The notes beneath the pieces are model-generated. The model did no database searches. It was not told the DNA's origin and saw only the letters and a list, made by a program, of their open reading frames with translations. A DNA stretch of 58,214 bases from Caldilineales bacterium (lineage in GTDB: Bacteria; Chloroflexota; Anaerolineae; J102): assembly GCA_024102915.1 (NCBI GenBank), contig JAGFJG010000096.1, positions 1-58,214 of the forward strand, given 5' to 3'. Every line of letters begins with the position of its first letter. Position 1 is the first letter of the stretch. Both the position numbers and the translations under genes were made by a program. Below are positions 1-9,053 of the stretch, in pieces.

Positions 1-54
1 ACTTATCACTTCTTCCGACAATTCTTGCCACTGCCGATCAAAATCCTCTCGCAT
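1..54 (-). CDS. 5' end of an unidentified gene, cut by the window edge
   Basis: Only the first 18 codons are present, reading MREDFDRQWQELSEEVIS. The start is supported by a strong AAGGAG ribosome binding site six bases before the ATG. The peptide is acidic and amphipathic, as in the N-terminal helix of many cytoplasmic proteins and some transposases. That is too little to assign a family. The other window edge carries an IS element, so a mobile-element gene is possible here too, but this is a guess. Confidence 0.5.
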   Translation of the reverse strand, partial: MREDFDRQWQELSEEVIS

Positions 55-158
55 GATGGGCTCCTTTCTGCAAATGCTGCATTCTAGCCACCTCTCCTAC
101 TCCCATGCAAAACTTTGATGCACACCCTTTTCTGTTGTAAATTGGCGGCGAACGCGAA

Positions 159-190
159 GAGCGCTCACGGCTGCCCTACCGTGAGCGCTC
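159..190. repeat. Perfect 12-bp inverted repeat with 8-nt loop
   Basis: GAGCGCTCACGG is followed after eight bases by its exact reverse complement. No T-run follows on either strand, so it is a poor intrinsic terminator. It could be an operator, an mRNA hairpin or the end of a mobile element. It lies in the non-coding stretch between the cut gene at the left edge and the 3' end of the ParB-like gene. Otherwise I see nothing in that stretch. Confidence 0.55.
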
Positions 191-331
191 CATCAAAAGG
201 AGGAGAAGAAGAGATTGCCATCTCTTGTCGCAAACTATACCACCCTATATGATTCGCTGCTCGACGTTCAGCATACGCTTTCCCTACGCAATGCAAAATA
301 GAATGCTGTCACAGAAAGGCCGTGCGCGCTG

Positions 332-1240
332 CTATGAGAGGAATGGCGTCAGATAATCGTGCAGGCGGTCTTCGATATTATCGATTTCGTCCGGGCGTGG
401 CAGATGGCGGTGTAAACGCCGGAAATGTGTGACCAGCCAGAGATAAAGATCGGTGGGCGTTCGGTCGGGAAAACGCGACATGACCTCGTTTTCCTCGATG
501 ATGGTGAGGATGGGCAGATACAGTTGCTCATACCAGGCGCGCACGGCTTCCGGCCATTCGCGCGGCTCTTCATCCTCGCTGCGGTTCAGATAACGGAACA
601 GGGCGATATGCCTGACCAGGCGCGCATATAGATTTGGATAACTGAGGGTCAGATCGACGCCGGGCAAAATGTCGTCGGCTTCGGTCAGGTTCAGGAAGTC
701 GGCATAGGCGTCGATCATCGGCAGTTCGTCCGCCCCAAGCGGCGAGCCAACCGATGCATTCGCAGTCAATTCGACGACGTGCGCCAGAATGGTGGAATCG
801 CCGCGCGCCCGGCAGACCGAGACACGGTGGTGTCCGTCCCGCACAAAATAGACATCACCCAATTTGAATACCTCGATCGGCGGCATGGGCAGTCCCTGTT
901 CGCGAGCCGTAGCCACGCGCGACCAGCGGTCTCGCAGACCCTCATGTTTGGGCAAGAATACCTGGTCGAACTCCCGAAAACGGTCAACGCTGCCCCGAAT
1001 GGCGTCGAGAGGCACATCCATTAACCCCAGGTCCCGCCTCTCCCCTTGCACTGTGTCTTTGTAAACAGAATCGAATGCAAGGAGCTGGTTTTGATACCCT
1101 CGCAAGAAGGCGACAATATCATTCAAAAAAACTTTCGAACGGGCGCGGTCGAACGCCCGCGATGCGGGCGAGTCCTGCCCATATTGGGCATTGAGAATGC
1201 GGTCTTGGCGGAGGCGTTCCTCGGCGTTGAGGCGGTTCAT
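332..1240 (-). CDS. ParB/Srx-fold nuclease-like domain protein
   Basis: A 302-residue soluble protein. Residues 72-155 resemble the N-terminal ParB domain: a short strand and helix (LMDVPLDAIRGS) lead to FKLGDVYFVRDGHHRVSV, where RDGHHR (134-139) matches the ParB box II GHRR-type motif that binds CTP or nucleotide. The C-terminal 140 residues are helical and unassigned. No helix-turn-helix or parA partner is visible, so plasmid or chromosome partition is not implied. Many ParB-fold proteins of this kind are annotated only as ParB N-terminal domain-containing. A shorter homologue lies about 19 kb away. It is the last gene of the minus-strand run and starts nine bases after the phosphoesterase stop. 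No good ribosome binding site precedes its ATG. Confidence 0.75.
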   Translation of the reverse strand: MNRLNAEERLRQDRILNAQYGQDSPASRAFDRARSKVFLNDIVAFLRGYQNQLLAFDSVYKDTVQGERRDLGLMDVPLDAIRGSVDRFREFDQVFLPKHEGLRDRWSRVATAREQGLPMPPIEVFKLGDVYFVRDGHHRVSVCRARGDSTILAHVVELTANASVGSPLGADELPMIDAYADFLNLTEADDILPGVDLTLSYPNLYARLVRHIALFRYLNRSEDEEPREWPEAVRAWYEQLYLPILTIIEENEVMSRFPDRTPTDLYLWLVTHFRRLHRHLPRPDEIDNIEDRLHDYLTPFLS

Positions 1241-1249
1241 TTTGGGTTT

Positions 1250-1945
1250 TCAGAGGGAATCAGAAAAGTCGAATTCGAGAATCTGATACGGGTAAATGTT
1301 GATAATTTCGGTTTCAGCATAGTGCGTTCGGGTTTGGGTCAGGCTGCTATACACGTGCTGATGACCGTGGATCATATAGCGCGGCCGGAACCAGCGCATC
1401 AGGGTCAGGAAGGAGCGGAAGCCGATGTGAGGCCGGTCTTCGCCGTCATGGATGCCGAAAGGCGGGGAATGCGTGACCAGGATATCCAGGCCTCTGCCAT
1501 AAGTAGCCCGGTTGAGCAGCAAAGTCGGCATTATCGTCAAAACCCGCAACCACATCTGATTCTGGGTATATTGATAATCAACGTTGCTATTATACCGATG
1601 CGACCCTTCGAATCCGGCGATAAGGAGGCCGTCGATATTCAGGGCATGTAGATGCAAATTGGTTCCGCCGGGGGGTTCGGCCACCACGGTTTTGTCGGAA
1701 CGATGTTCGGGACGATCATGGTTCCCATGAACATAATAGAGAGGCCGGTCGAGGACGCCGATAATGTAGTCCAGATAGTAGTAGGGCAGGTCTCCGCAAC
1801 TGAGGATGAAATCAATGTTGGTGGCTATGTTTCGCAGATTAGGGCCGTAGATACGCGGTTCAACTTTGTCGCTGACGGCCAGAACGCGATAGCGGCGGCG
1901 GCGTTTCGTGTCAAAAAGGGGCACGATTAATTCAGATTCATCCAA
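1250..1945 (-). CDS. Calcineurin-like metallophosphoesterase
   Basis: About 230 residues with the ordered two-metal phosphoesterase motifs: VSD near 26-28, CGDLPYYYLD near 50-59, GNHD near 74-77, THSPPFG near 159-165 and GHQH near 194-197. This class hydrolyses phosphomonoesters or diesters; the substrate cannot be read from sequence. The open frame begins with a TTG that overlaps the end of the LON-domain gene. A GTG seven codons further in, just past the LON stop, is the other plausible start. Neither has a convincing ribosome binding site, so translation coupled to the upstream gene is likely. Confidence 0.85.
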   Translation of the reverse strand: MDESELIVPLFDTKRRRRYRVLAVSDKVEPRIYGPNLRNIATNIDFILSCGDLPYYYLDYIIGVLDRPLYYVHGNHDRPEHRSDKTVVAEPPGGTNLHLHALNIDGLLIAGFEGSHRYNSNVDYQYTQNQMWLRVLTIMPTLLLNRATYGRGLDILVTHSPPFGIHDGEDRPHIGFRSFLTLMRWFRPRYMIHGHQHVYSSLTQTRTHYAETEIINIYPYQILEFDFSDSL

Positions 1946-2598
1946 CCGTCGCTGCCAAACCCGACCGCTTGCGTGGTCGTGATGGTATCGATAATCCAGG
2001 ACATCAAATCCATTTCAGTCGCCAGTAAATCGAATTCCGTAGCGATCAGCTCGACCGGGTCATCCATTTCCAGCAGAGATTGTTTGACCTCATTGTTGAC
2101 TTGAAGCAGGATGGCGGTGAGATAGGCAAGCTGTTGGGTGTCGTCTGGCAGGTTATTGACGCCGAACCGGATTCCCGAAGCCTGGGTCAATGCTTCGACA
2201 TAGTTGGAAAGGACGCGACCGAGATGACGGTGCAATTCACCGGCCAGATCGTCGTCCATTCGCTGCGGAGCTAATTCATCCACCACGCCTTGCAAATAGG
2301 GCTTGTCGTAACGAAGGTCCGCGATGCGGAAGCGGTCGCCGCCGTGAATGCCGATGCCGTAGGTTCCATCCGGCATGTTTTCGACGCGATCGATATGCGC
2401 CAGCGTGCCAATGAAATAGGGCAGTGCGCTCCCTGCCTGGAACTGGTTCTCATGCACCAGGACTATCCCAAACGGACGGTCGTCGCTCAGGCAATCTTGC
2501 AGCATAGTGCGGTAGCGGGGCTCGAAGATGCGCAAGGGCCGGACTTCGCCGGGGAAGAGCACCAATGGAAGTGGGAAGAGAGGGATCAGGTCAGTCAT
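1927..2598 (-). CDS. LON N-terminal (substrate-binding) domain protein
   Basis: A 223-residue protein beginning with the PLFPLPLVLFPGE signature of the Lon protease N-terminal domain, followed by RIFEPRYRTML and the expected beta-rich core and C-terminal helices. There is no AAA+ or protease domain, so it is a stand-alone LON-domain protein of a type widespread in bacteria. The role is unknown, probably binding of peptides or misfolded segments. It lies seven bases downstream of truD and its 3' end overlaps the phosphoesterase frame, consistent with one transcript. Confidence 0.85.
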   Translation of the reverse strand: MTDLIPLFPLPLVLFPGEVRPLRIFEPRYRTMLQDCLSDDRPFGIVLVHENQFQAGSALPYFIGTLAHIDRVENMPDGTYGIGIHGGDRFRIADLRYDKPYLQGVVDELAPQRMDDDLAGELHRHLGRVLSNYVEALTQASGIRFGVNNLPDDTQQLAYLTAILLQVNNEVKQSLLEMDDPVELIATEFDLLATEMDLMSWIIDTITTTQAVGFGSDGWMNLN

Positions 2599-2605
2599 AA
2601 TTGGC

Positions 2606-3655
2606 TCACGATTCGTCGTCCAGCAGACCGGGGTCGGTTTTCATGACCTCCCGAAGGAGGATTGTGGCATAGGCGCCTTTGGGCAAAAAGAAACGCAATA
2701 TAAAGCCCTGGGGATTAGGCTCGATTTCGATGGTCTGCAAAAATAGGCGTCCGGGCCGGCGGTTGCCGCTGACGCGATGCCTTTTCCAATCGGCGCTCGT
2801 CACCGGACTGGTCGCCTCGATTCTGGCTTCCAACGCCGCCGCCGCGCCCTCTGGCCGCCGCATCTCATAGCCAAACAGGGGGCCGGTGAAGGTGATCTCG
2901 CCTCGATCAAAACGCGGTTGCTCGACATCGACATCTTCGACAACAAACATGCCGCCAGTGTCCGTCTTCTTGACCAGATCGCCGCCGAGGATCTGATCGA
3001 ATTGGCCGCGGCGGATTCGTTTGGCCAGATATTCATTGAAAAGCTGGGATTGGTAGGCGGATGTCAACAGGTGGTGCAGCCATTGGGCGCCGGGGCGTCG
3101 GCGCTGCCCGGTGAGGATGCCAAGCCCCTGTTCGGCGTTATCGCCAAAACGGCCAAAGCGCTGGCTGCCGAAATAATTAGGCAGCCCTCTTTCCGCCAAC
3201 GCCGCCAGTATGATTTGCGCCCGTTCCAGCGCATCCGGCGCCTCCGGTTGCAATACCGTGATCGTGAACTGATTGCCCAGCAGATGCCCGGTTTTCAGCT
3301 TACGGGCGTTGGGCTGCATCCACCTCAGTTCCAGGTCAAGCGCGTCGGCCACTGACTCCACCTGGGATGCCTGCACCCCCGGCACAGAGAACACCTGAGT
3401 GGTACGCGCCTGCCGATCCTTCAAGCCCGCGTATCCGATGTCCTTTGCGGCCACCCCTAACCCGCCTGCCAGATCGTCCACCACCTGGCGGGTCGTGCGT
3501 CCGGCGCGGGTGATTGCGACGAAGAGATGATCGCCATCTCCGCTCGGTGTATAGAGCGGGACCTCTTCAACGATGAAATGGTCTGGTTCGACCTTGATCA
3601 AGCCGCCCGTACCGGGTAGATCGGCAGTGATCAAGGGGAGATCCGCCGGCAGCAT
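2606..3655 (-). CDS. truD: tRNA pseudouridine(13) synthase TruD
   Basis: A 349-residue protein, the same length as E. coli TruD. The catalytic motif YAGLKDRQA places the nucleophilic aspartate at residue 80, as in E. coli. Other TruD blocks are present: VEEVPLYTPSGDGDH near 29-43, NYFGSQRFG in the centre and the C-terminal WKRHRVSGNRR region. The enzyme isomerises U13 of certain tRNAs. The frame is open further upstream, but that would overlap the preceding gene, so the internal ATG before LPADLPLIT is preferred. No strong ribosome binding site is seen. Confidence 0.93.
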   Translation of the reverse strand: MLPADLPLITADLPGTGGLIKVEPDHFIVEEVPLYTPSGDGDHLFVAITRAGRTTRQVVDDLAGGLGVAAKDIGYAGLKDRQARTTQVFSVPGVQASQVESVADALDLELRWMQPNARKLKTGHLLGNQFTITVLQPEAPDALERAQIILAALAERGLPNYFGSQRFGRFGDNAEQGLGILTGQRRRPGAQWLHHLLTSAYQSQLFNEYLAKRIRRGQFDQILGGDLVKKTDTGGMFVVEDVDVEQPRFDRGEITFTGPLFGYEMRRPEGAAAALEARIEATSPVTSADWKRHRVSGNRRPGRLFLQTIEIEPNPQGFILRFFLPKGAYATILLREVMKTDPGLLDDES

Positions 3656-3716
3656 GGGGCTAGTATCCGCCGGGCGGGTGATGGGTGTCAAGTCCTGACA
3701 CGCCGCCCAATGAGGC

Positions 3717-4292
3717 TTATCTCTGGCTCTTCGCCGCACCCTCGCCATAGATGAACGCGCCGGGGAAATCCGCTTCCACCTGCTTGCGTTTGCCGCTCCA
3801 TTCCTCGATGTTCATCTGCAAAACGGTGGTGATTTTCAGCTCTTCCGGCACGGGCGGGCGATAGTCCTGGCCTGGCTGTAGATGCGGGAAGTACTTATCC
3901 AACAGCATTTGCAGAGCGATTGCGGCCTCGTCCTCGGCGCTGATCACCTGCACTTCGCCAAAGCAAACGGCGCTGGCATATTCGACGCTGAATTCCAGAG
4001 CGACATCGGCTGGTAAAAGCCGGCCCATCTCGTACACGGTGAAACAGGCGCGGGGATTGTTTTCCAGATTCGCCCGCGTGCGCCCGCGCCCGGCCGTGTG
4101 CATGTAGATGGCATGTTTGCCCGCGTCGTACACAAACAGATTGGTATTCACAAAGGGCTGCCGCTCGTGTTCGGTCGCCAGCACGCCCACAGCCGCCCGC
4201 TCAAGCAAAATTCGGATCCAGTCGTCATCTTCGACGGCCCGATCCTGGCGGCGGACGGCCGTGCGCGGTTGCGTGGTGTAGTCCTTGGACAT
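3717..4292 (-). CDS. PNPOx-fold (pyridoxamine 5'-phosphate oxidase-like) flavoprotein
   Basis: A 191-residue split-barrel protein. The N-terminal half carries LLERAAVGVLATE, then PFVNTNLFVYD and IYMHTAGRGRTRANLENNP, the FMN or F420 binding pattern of the family. The family includes true PNP oxidases, F420-dependent reductases and 5-nitroimidazole-type reductases. Lying 13 bases downstream of pdxT suggests a vitamin B6 link, but PdxST makes PLP directly and needs no oxidase. Its function is therefore open. The start chosen (MSKDYTTQ) avoids overlap with pdxT. Confidence 0.8.
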   Translation of the reverse strand: MSKDYTTQPRTAVRRQDRAVEDDDWIRILLERAAVGVLATEHERQPFVNTNLFVYDAGKHAIYMHTAGRGRTRANLENNPRACFTVYEMGRLLPADVALEFSVEYASAVCFGEVQVISAEDEAAIALQMLLDKYFPHLQPGQDYRPPVPEELKITTVLQMNIEEWSGKRKQVEADFPGAFIYGEGAAKSQR

Positions 4293-4305
4293 CGTTCGGC
4301 GCTCG

Positions 4306-4959
4306 TTAAATGGCGGTTCTGACGGTGTGGCGCTGGCCGTTGTTCGAAGCGGACAATGCCCCACCCGCCATGGCGATGAAATAGCGATGAAAACGCAGAT
4401 CATTGCTCAATTCCGGGTGGAATGCCGCGCCCAGGATATGGCCCTGGCGCACGGCCACGATGGCGTCTCCGGGCAGCGTCGCCAGCACTTCCACACCTGG
4501 GCCGGTGTGGGTCACGGCGGGGGCGCGGATAAAGATGGCGTGAAAGGGGCCGGTCGGATCGCCGGGATTGGTCACGGCATCCAGAGCGGGGACAGGCAGA
4601 TCGGTCTCGAAGCTGTCGACCTGGCGGCCAAAATAATTCCGATCGACCGAGATGTCGAGGCCGCCGATCAGAGGTTGCCCGCCCTGTTTTTGGCCATTGG
4701 CATGATCGGCCAGAAGGATGAGCCCAGCGCATGTGCCCCAAACGGGACGGTGCGCCCGAAAGGCCTGCAACGGCTCCACCAGTCCATAGGCGACGGCCAA
4801 TTTGCCCATGGTGGTGCTTTCCCCGCCGGGGATGATCAGACCGTCTAGGTCGGCGAGGTCGCCGGGAAGGCGCACTTCCACGGCGGTGACGCCGATCTGC
4901 CGTAATTTTTTGATGTGTTCACGAAACGCCCCTTGCAGGGCGAGGACGCCGATTTTCAT
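4306..4959 (-). CDS. pdxT: Pyridoxal 5'-phosphate synthase glutaminase subunit PdxT
   Basis: A 217-residue class I glutamine amidotransferase. It shows [15 protein letters not shown] at the N-terminus, PGGEST at 44-49, the nucleophilic cysteine C77 in VWGTCAGL, and the His/Glu of the triad as H181 and E183 in AFHPEL. It hydrolyses glutamine and channels ammonia to PdxS for PLP synthesis. A longer open frame exists, but the family N-terminus starts exactly at this ATG. It shares an operon with pdxS but is separated from it by a four-helix-bundle gene. Confidence 0.95.
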   Translation of the reverse strand: MKIGVLALQGAFREHIKKLRQIGVTAVEVRLPGDLADLDGLIIPGGESTTMGKLAVAYGLVEPLQAFRAHRPVWGTCAGLILLADHANGQKQGGQPLIGGLDISVDRNYFGRQVDSFETDLPVPALDAVTNPGDPTGPFHAIFIRAPAVTHTGPGVEVLATLPGDAIVAVRQGHILGAAFHPELSNDLRFHRYFIAMAGGALSASNNGQRHTVRTAI

Positions 4960-5002
4960 GAGAGGAGTTAAAGGTTGAATGTTTGCAGGTTGCAAGTTGA
5001 GG

Positions 5003-5413
5003 CTAGACTTCGTATTCGATAGAGTTTTCTCGAAACCGCTGATTGCTCGGTTGGTTTTCAAGATAGCGAATCAAGCTATAGAGTTGGCGACTGACGCCAG
5101 TGTTCAATTCATAAACTCGTTCAAACTGCCTGGCGTCAATATAGCTTCGATCCTGAGCGAGGTAGAGTTGAGCGCGCAACTCGCCGGCCGAAGCCTTTGC
5201 CCTGCCCAGGTAATCAATAAAGAGTGCCTGTGTACGGCTCTCAAATCCTTCGGCAATATTGGACATAATCGAAACCGCTGCCCGGCGCGTTTGATCTCTG
5301 AGGCTGAAGTCACGAGAGAATAAGCCTTCGTCCGAAAAATCATAGACGCAGTTCGCTAACTCACGGGCGCGTTGCCAGACTTCCAGATCCTCAAACCGTT
5401 TTGCCGTCGCCAA
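5003..5413 (-). CDS. Four-helix bundle protein (S23 / 23S rRNA intervening-sequence family)
   Basis: A 136-residue all-helical protein. It has the family opening [14 protein letters not shown], the central [18 protein letters not shown] and the C-terminal ELRAQLYLA block. Homologues were first noticed as ORFs in intervening sequences of 23S rRNA and form homopentamers; the biological function is unknown. The start is a TTG, strongly supported by a near-perfect AAGGAGG six bases upstream. The gene sits between pdxS and pdxT, with 40-bp gaps on both sides, so it is probably cotranscribed with PLP synthase. I see no rRNA sequence around it. Confidence 0.88.
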   Translation of the reverse strand: MATAKRFEDLEVWQRARELANCVYDFSDEGLFSRDFSLRDQTRRAAVSIMSNIAEGFESRTQALFIDYLGRAKASAGELRAQLYLAQDRSYIDARQFERVYELNTGVSRQLYSLIRYLENQPSNQRFRENSIEYEV

Positions 5414-5453
5414 CCGCGCCTCCTTCGACCTTCAACCCGATACCTTCAACTTT

Positions 5454-6341
5454 TCACCACCCCCGTCCGGCGATTCGTTCAGCCTCAGGCATGGAATCGA
5501 CCGTGCGGCCCACCATCGCTTCGCCCAGGTTTCGGCTGACCTCGGCCAGGATGAGCGGGTCCTGATAATGCGTGACGGCCTTGACGATGGCGTTGGCGCG
5601 CTGGGCGGGATTGCCGCTCTTGAAAATGCCGGAACCGACGAACACGCCATCGACGCCCAATTGCATCATCAAAGCGGCGTCCGCGGGGGTGGCCACGCCG
5701 CCCGCCGCGAAGTTGACGACCGGCAGCCGGCCCATCTCGGCGGTTATGCGCACCAACTCGTAGGGCGCGCCGATCTGCTTGGCATAACTGAAAAGCTCTT
5801 CCGAGGCCATAGTCTGCAAACGGCGGATCTCGCCCATGACAGCGCGGGCATGGCGCACAGCCTCGACCACGTCACCCGTGCCCGCCTCGCCCTTGGTGCG
5901 GATCATGGCCGCGCCCTCGGCGATACGACGCAAAGCCTCGCCCAGGTTGCGGCAGCCGCAGACAAAGGGCACGGTGAAATCCCACTTGTTGATATGGTGT
6001 TCCTCGTCCGCGGGCGTCAGCACCTCGCTCTCGTCCACGAAATCAACGCCGAGCGCCTGCAATATCTGCGCTTCGACAAAGTGGCCGATGCGGGCTTTGG
6101 CCATGACCGGGATGGTGACGGATTCGATGATCTCGACGATCTTTTCGGGATCGCTCATGCGGGCTACGCCGCCCTGGGCGCGGATGTCGGCGGGCACGCG
6201 CTCCAACGCCATTACGGCGCAGGCTCCGGCTTCCTCGGCGATGCGAGCCTGTTCAGCGTTGGTCACGTCCATGATCACGCCGCCTTTCAGCATGTCGGCC
6301 AATCCCGACTTGACGGTGAATGTGCCTGTATTACGTTCCAT
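5454..6341 (-). CDS. pdxS: Pyridoxal 5'-phosphate synthase subunit PdxS
   Basis: A 295-residue TIM-barrel enzyme that condenses ribose 5-phosphate, glyceraldehyde 3-phosphate and ammonia to PLP. It carries [20 protein letters not shown], the Schiff-base lysine region [11 protein letters not shown], and the second lysine and phosphate site [13 protein letters not shown]. The start at MERNTGTF has AGGAG about eight bases upstream. The 3' end keeps the [14 protein letters not shown] block, so the gene is intact. It is the first gene of the long minus-strand run that ends with the ParB-like gene. Confidence 0.96.
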   Translation of the reverse strand: MERNTGTFTVKSGLADMLKGGVIMDVTNAEQARIAEEAGACAVMALERVPADIRAQGGVARMSDPEKIVEIIESVTIPVMAKARIGHFVEAQILQALGVDFVDESEVLTPADEEHHINKWDFTVPFVCGCRNLGEALRRIAEGAAMIRTKGEAGTGDVVEAVRHARAVMGEIRRLQTMASEELFSYAKQIGAPYELVRITAEMGRLPVVNFAAGGVATPADAALMMQLGVDGVFVGSGIFKSGNPAQRANAIVKAVTHYQDPLILAEVSRNLGEAMVGRTVDSMPEAERIAGRGW

Positions 6342-6487
6342 GATTAAGTCTCCTGGTGTTAGCAAAATGAGTTCAGCGTGGTCATTGTAGTCCTATCTGC
6401 GGGCGCTGTCTACGGCCAAAGCCCACAGATTGGATGGGGCCAATTTGGGTGCAAGCGAAATCGAGTATTCAGTTTGTCAGTCAATAG

Positions 6488-6585
6488 AACGCGGATGACG
6501 CGGATGAAATGGATTCTCGCGGATTTTTCTCGATCATATCAGACATATCCGTGCCGATCCGTCTCATCCGCGCAAATCCGCGTAC
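6488..6585. repeat. Long imperfect inverted repeat built of CGCGGAT units
   Basis: Two arms of about 40 bases face each other. The left reads ACGCGGATGACGCGGATGA and the right, reversed, ACGCGGATTTGCGCGGATGA. Each arm holds several GCGGAT/ACGGAT copies. It sits between the 3' end of the RNase J gene and the pdxS promoter region. It resembles the interspersed CGCGGATG-type repeats found in many environmental bacterial genomes and would form a large RNA hairpin if transcribed. Confidence 0.6.
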
Positions 6586-6615
6586 CATTCTGCCTGTATT
6601 GTGCAAAAGCGATGC

Positions 6616-8301
6616 CTAGAGTTCCACGACCAGGGGCATGATCATGGGGCGGCGGCCGGTGGTGCGATAGCAATAATCGCCCAGGGCGGCGTGCAGACCA
6701 TCGGCCACATCCGCAGCGGTCTCCTGCCGCTCCAACACATCCCACACGACCTCTTTCGCCTCTTCGATCAGCATCTCCGACTCGGCCATATAAACGAAAC
6801 CGCGCGAGAGAATTTCGGGGCCGAGGATCACCTCCCCGTTCTCCTGATCCAGGCCGATGATGACCACGAGGAAGCCGTCGCGGGCCAGGTGGCGGCGATC
6901 TCGCAACACCACCGAGCCGACGTCGCCTACCCCCAGGCCGTCCACGAAAACCCGGCCGCTGGCCACGACTTCGTCCGGCATCACCCAATCGGGGCCGACC
7001 TCCAGCGTCTGGCCGTTCTCGATGATGGTGATCTTTTCGGCGGGAATGCCGGTTTCCTCGGCCAGGCGCGCGTGCAGCACCAGTTGCCGGTATTCGCCAT
7101 GGATGGGCACGACGTGTTGCGGACGCGTCAATTCCAACATATGCTTCATGTCACTGCGGCTGCCATGGCCGCTGACATGCACATCAAACAACTCGTCATA
7201 AAGGATATCCGCGCCCAGGCGGAACAGATCGTCGAGCGTGTGGTGGATCATTTTCTCATTGCCGGGGATAGGCGCAGCGCTGATGATGACGGTGTCGCCT
7301 TTGCCCAATCGCAGATGCCGATACTGCCCGCGGCTCATGCGCACAAGGGCGCTGGTCGGTTCGCCCTGACTGCCGGTGCACACGATCACGACGCGTTCCG
7401 GCGGCAGATAGTTCATCTGATCGGCGGTGAGAAGACCGTCGGGCGGGGCCTGCAAATAGCCCAACTCGATCGCCATTTTGGTGTTGTTCACCATACTGCG
7501 GCCAGTCACGCCCACTTTGCGGCCATGCCTGTTGGCGACGTTGATCACCTGTTGCACCCGCGAGATATTCGAGGCGAAGGTGGCGATGATCACCCGGCCC
7601 TGTGCTCGCCCAATCAGATCGTCCAAAACGCGCTCCAATTCCTGCTCGGACGGCGTGAATCCGGCGACCTCGGCATTGGTCGAATCCGACAACAACATGC
7701 GCACGCCAGCATCGCCCAACTGGCGCAAGCGAGCTTCATCCGTCAACCGGCCATCGGCGGGATGCGCGTCGAATTTGAAATCAGTCATGTGCAACAGCAC
7801 GCCGGCGGGGGAATGAATGACAACGCCGATTGCGTCTGGAATGGAATGGCACAGGTGTACGAATTCGAGCCGGAACGAGCCCATCTCGATGACGCTCTCA
7901 TCGTCGATCACCCGGAGATCGGTCTGATTGTGCAGGCGATGTTCTCGCAGCTTGTTTTCGGCCAGCCCCAGCGTCAGCCGCGTGCCATAGACGGGCACGT
8001 TGATCTGGCGGAGAATATAGGGCAGCGCGCCGATGTGATCCTCGTGGCCGTGGCTGAGGATGATGCCCTTGACTTTGGTTTGATTGTCGAGGAGATAACT
8101 GATGTTGGGGATGACGACGTCGATGCCGGGCATGTCTTCTTCCGGGAACATGACGCCGGTATCGATCACAAAGATGGCGTCGGCGCTTTCGTACACCATC
8201 ATGTTTTTGCCGAACTCACCCAATCCGCCTAAGGGTATAATTCGCACTGAGTCGGATTTTGGTTCGGGGTCAAAAGTGCTCACGATTTTATTTTGCTCCA
8301 A
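6616..8301 (-). CDS. rnj: Ribonuclease J
   Basis: A 561-residue metallo-beta-lactamase/beta-CASP RNase. The metal site SHGHEDHIGALPY near 78-90, VIDTGVMFPEED upstream of it, the CTGSQGEPTSAL beta-CASP motif and the HVSGHGSRSDMKHML motif are all present. The C-terminal domain ends with TGRRPMIMPLVVEL. It performs 5'-3' exonuclease and endonuclease steps in mRNA turnover and rRNA maturation. The frame begins with TTG. A GTG six codons later, with GGAG upstream at a long spacing, could be the true start. It stands alone, with non-coding gaps on both sides. Confidence 0.95.
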   Translation of the reverse strand: MEQNKIVSTFDPEPKSDSVRIIPLGGLGEFGKNMMVYESADAIFVIDTGVMFPEEDMPGIDVVIPNISYLLDNQTKVKGIILSHGHEDHIGALPYILRQINVPVYGTRLTLGLAENKLREHRLHNQTDLRVIDDESVIEMGSFRLEFVHLCHSIPDAIGVVIHSPAGVLLHMTDFKFDAHPADGRLTDEARLRQLGDAGVRMLLSDSTNAEVAGFTPSEQELERVLDDLIGRAQGRVIIATFASNISRVQQVINVANRHGRKVGVTGRSMVNNTKMAIELGYLQAPPDGLLTADQMNYLPPERVVIVCTGSQGEPTSALVRMSRGQYRHLRLGKGDTVIISAAPIPGNEKMIHHTLDDLFRLGADILYDELFDVHVSGHGSRSDMKHMLELTRPQHVVPIHGEYRQLVLHARLAEETGIPAEKITIIENGQTLEVGPDWVMPDEVVASGRVFVDGLGVGDVGSVVLRDRRHLARDGFLVVIIGLDQENGEVILGPEILSRGFVYMAESEMLIEEAKEVVWDVLERQETAADVADGLHAALGDYCYRTTGRRPMIMPLVVEL

Positions 8302-8422
8302 ATGGGATTTACAGACGGATATAGAGTAAATAGGTCAATGATCGAAGGTTGTATATCGAAGCTCGATCGGCTCTCATAAAAGCCTGATTAATCTTTGATT
8401 TCAAATCTTCAGTTATATTTCT

Positions 8423-9043
8423 TTAGAATAGGCTCAACTGTTCCAGGTCGTCGGGCGGAGTGGCGGCGGCGCGAGCTGCGCGCACCTCGTCCAACAGTCC
8501 TGGGATCAGGCTGAAATCCATGCGCATGTCGGCCTGCCAGTTGGGGTTGCGCAGGGCGGCGGCGGGGTGGAACATGGGCAGGATGATGCGGTCGCCCTGG
8601 CGCAGCGGGCGGCCATGCACGCGGGTAATGCGGGCGTCGGGCGGCAGGAATCGGGCCATGGAAAAGCGGCCTAGCGTGACGATGATCAGCGGGTTGAGGA
8701 GTGCAATTTGCTGGTCGAGATAGGGTCTGCAAGACTCGATCTCTTGCGGCAGGGGGTCGCGATTGTTGGGCGGGCGGCACTTGATCACATTGGCGATGAA
8801 GACTTGCTCACGCGTCATGCCGATCTCGGCCAGCAGGCTTTCCAGCAGTTCACCCGAAGCGCCCACAAACGGCAATCCCCGCTGATCCTCATAATAGCCG
8901 GGGCCTTCGCCGATAAACATGATCTCGGCATCGTGCGGGCCAGCCCCAGGGACGGCGTGCGAGCGCATCTTGCCCAAAGGGCAGAGACGACATGCGCTGA
9001 TTTGGACGGCCAGATCATGGAGTGCGGTTTGGACGTCGTTCAT
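8423..9043 (-). CDS. Family 4 (type IV) uracil-DNA glycosylase, Fe-S
   Basis: A 206-residue enzyme that excises uracil from DNA. It shows the four-cysteine iron-sulfur pattern of the family (CRLCPLG, NVIKCRPPNNRDP, ESCRPYL), the active-site block GEGPGYYEDQRGLPFVG and the HP motif MFHPAAALRNP. The start at MNDVQTAL has AAGGA upstream and overlaps neither neighbour. It is the last gene of the tsaE-tsaB-rimI-udg cluster, an association that looks like genome compaction and not a shared pathway. Confidence 0.93.
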   Translation of the reverse strand: MNDVQTALHDLAVQISACRLCPLGKMRSHAVPGAGPHDAEIMFIGEGPGYYEDQRGLPFVGASGELLESLLAEIGMTREQVFIANVIKCRPPNNRDPLPQEIESCRPYLDQQIALLNPLIIVTLGRFSMARFLPPDARITRVHGRPLRQGDRIILPMFHPAAALRNPNWQADMRMDFSLIPGLLDEVRAARAAATPPDDLEQLSLF

Positions 9044-9053
9044 GTTGTCATCC

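Noticed and set aside
6601..8232. 543-codon open frame antisense to the RNase J gene
   Set aside because: It mirrors a strongly conserved gene; its translation is rich in His and Asp from antisense codon bias and has no recognisable domain.
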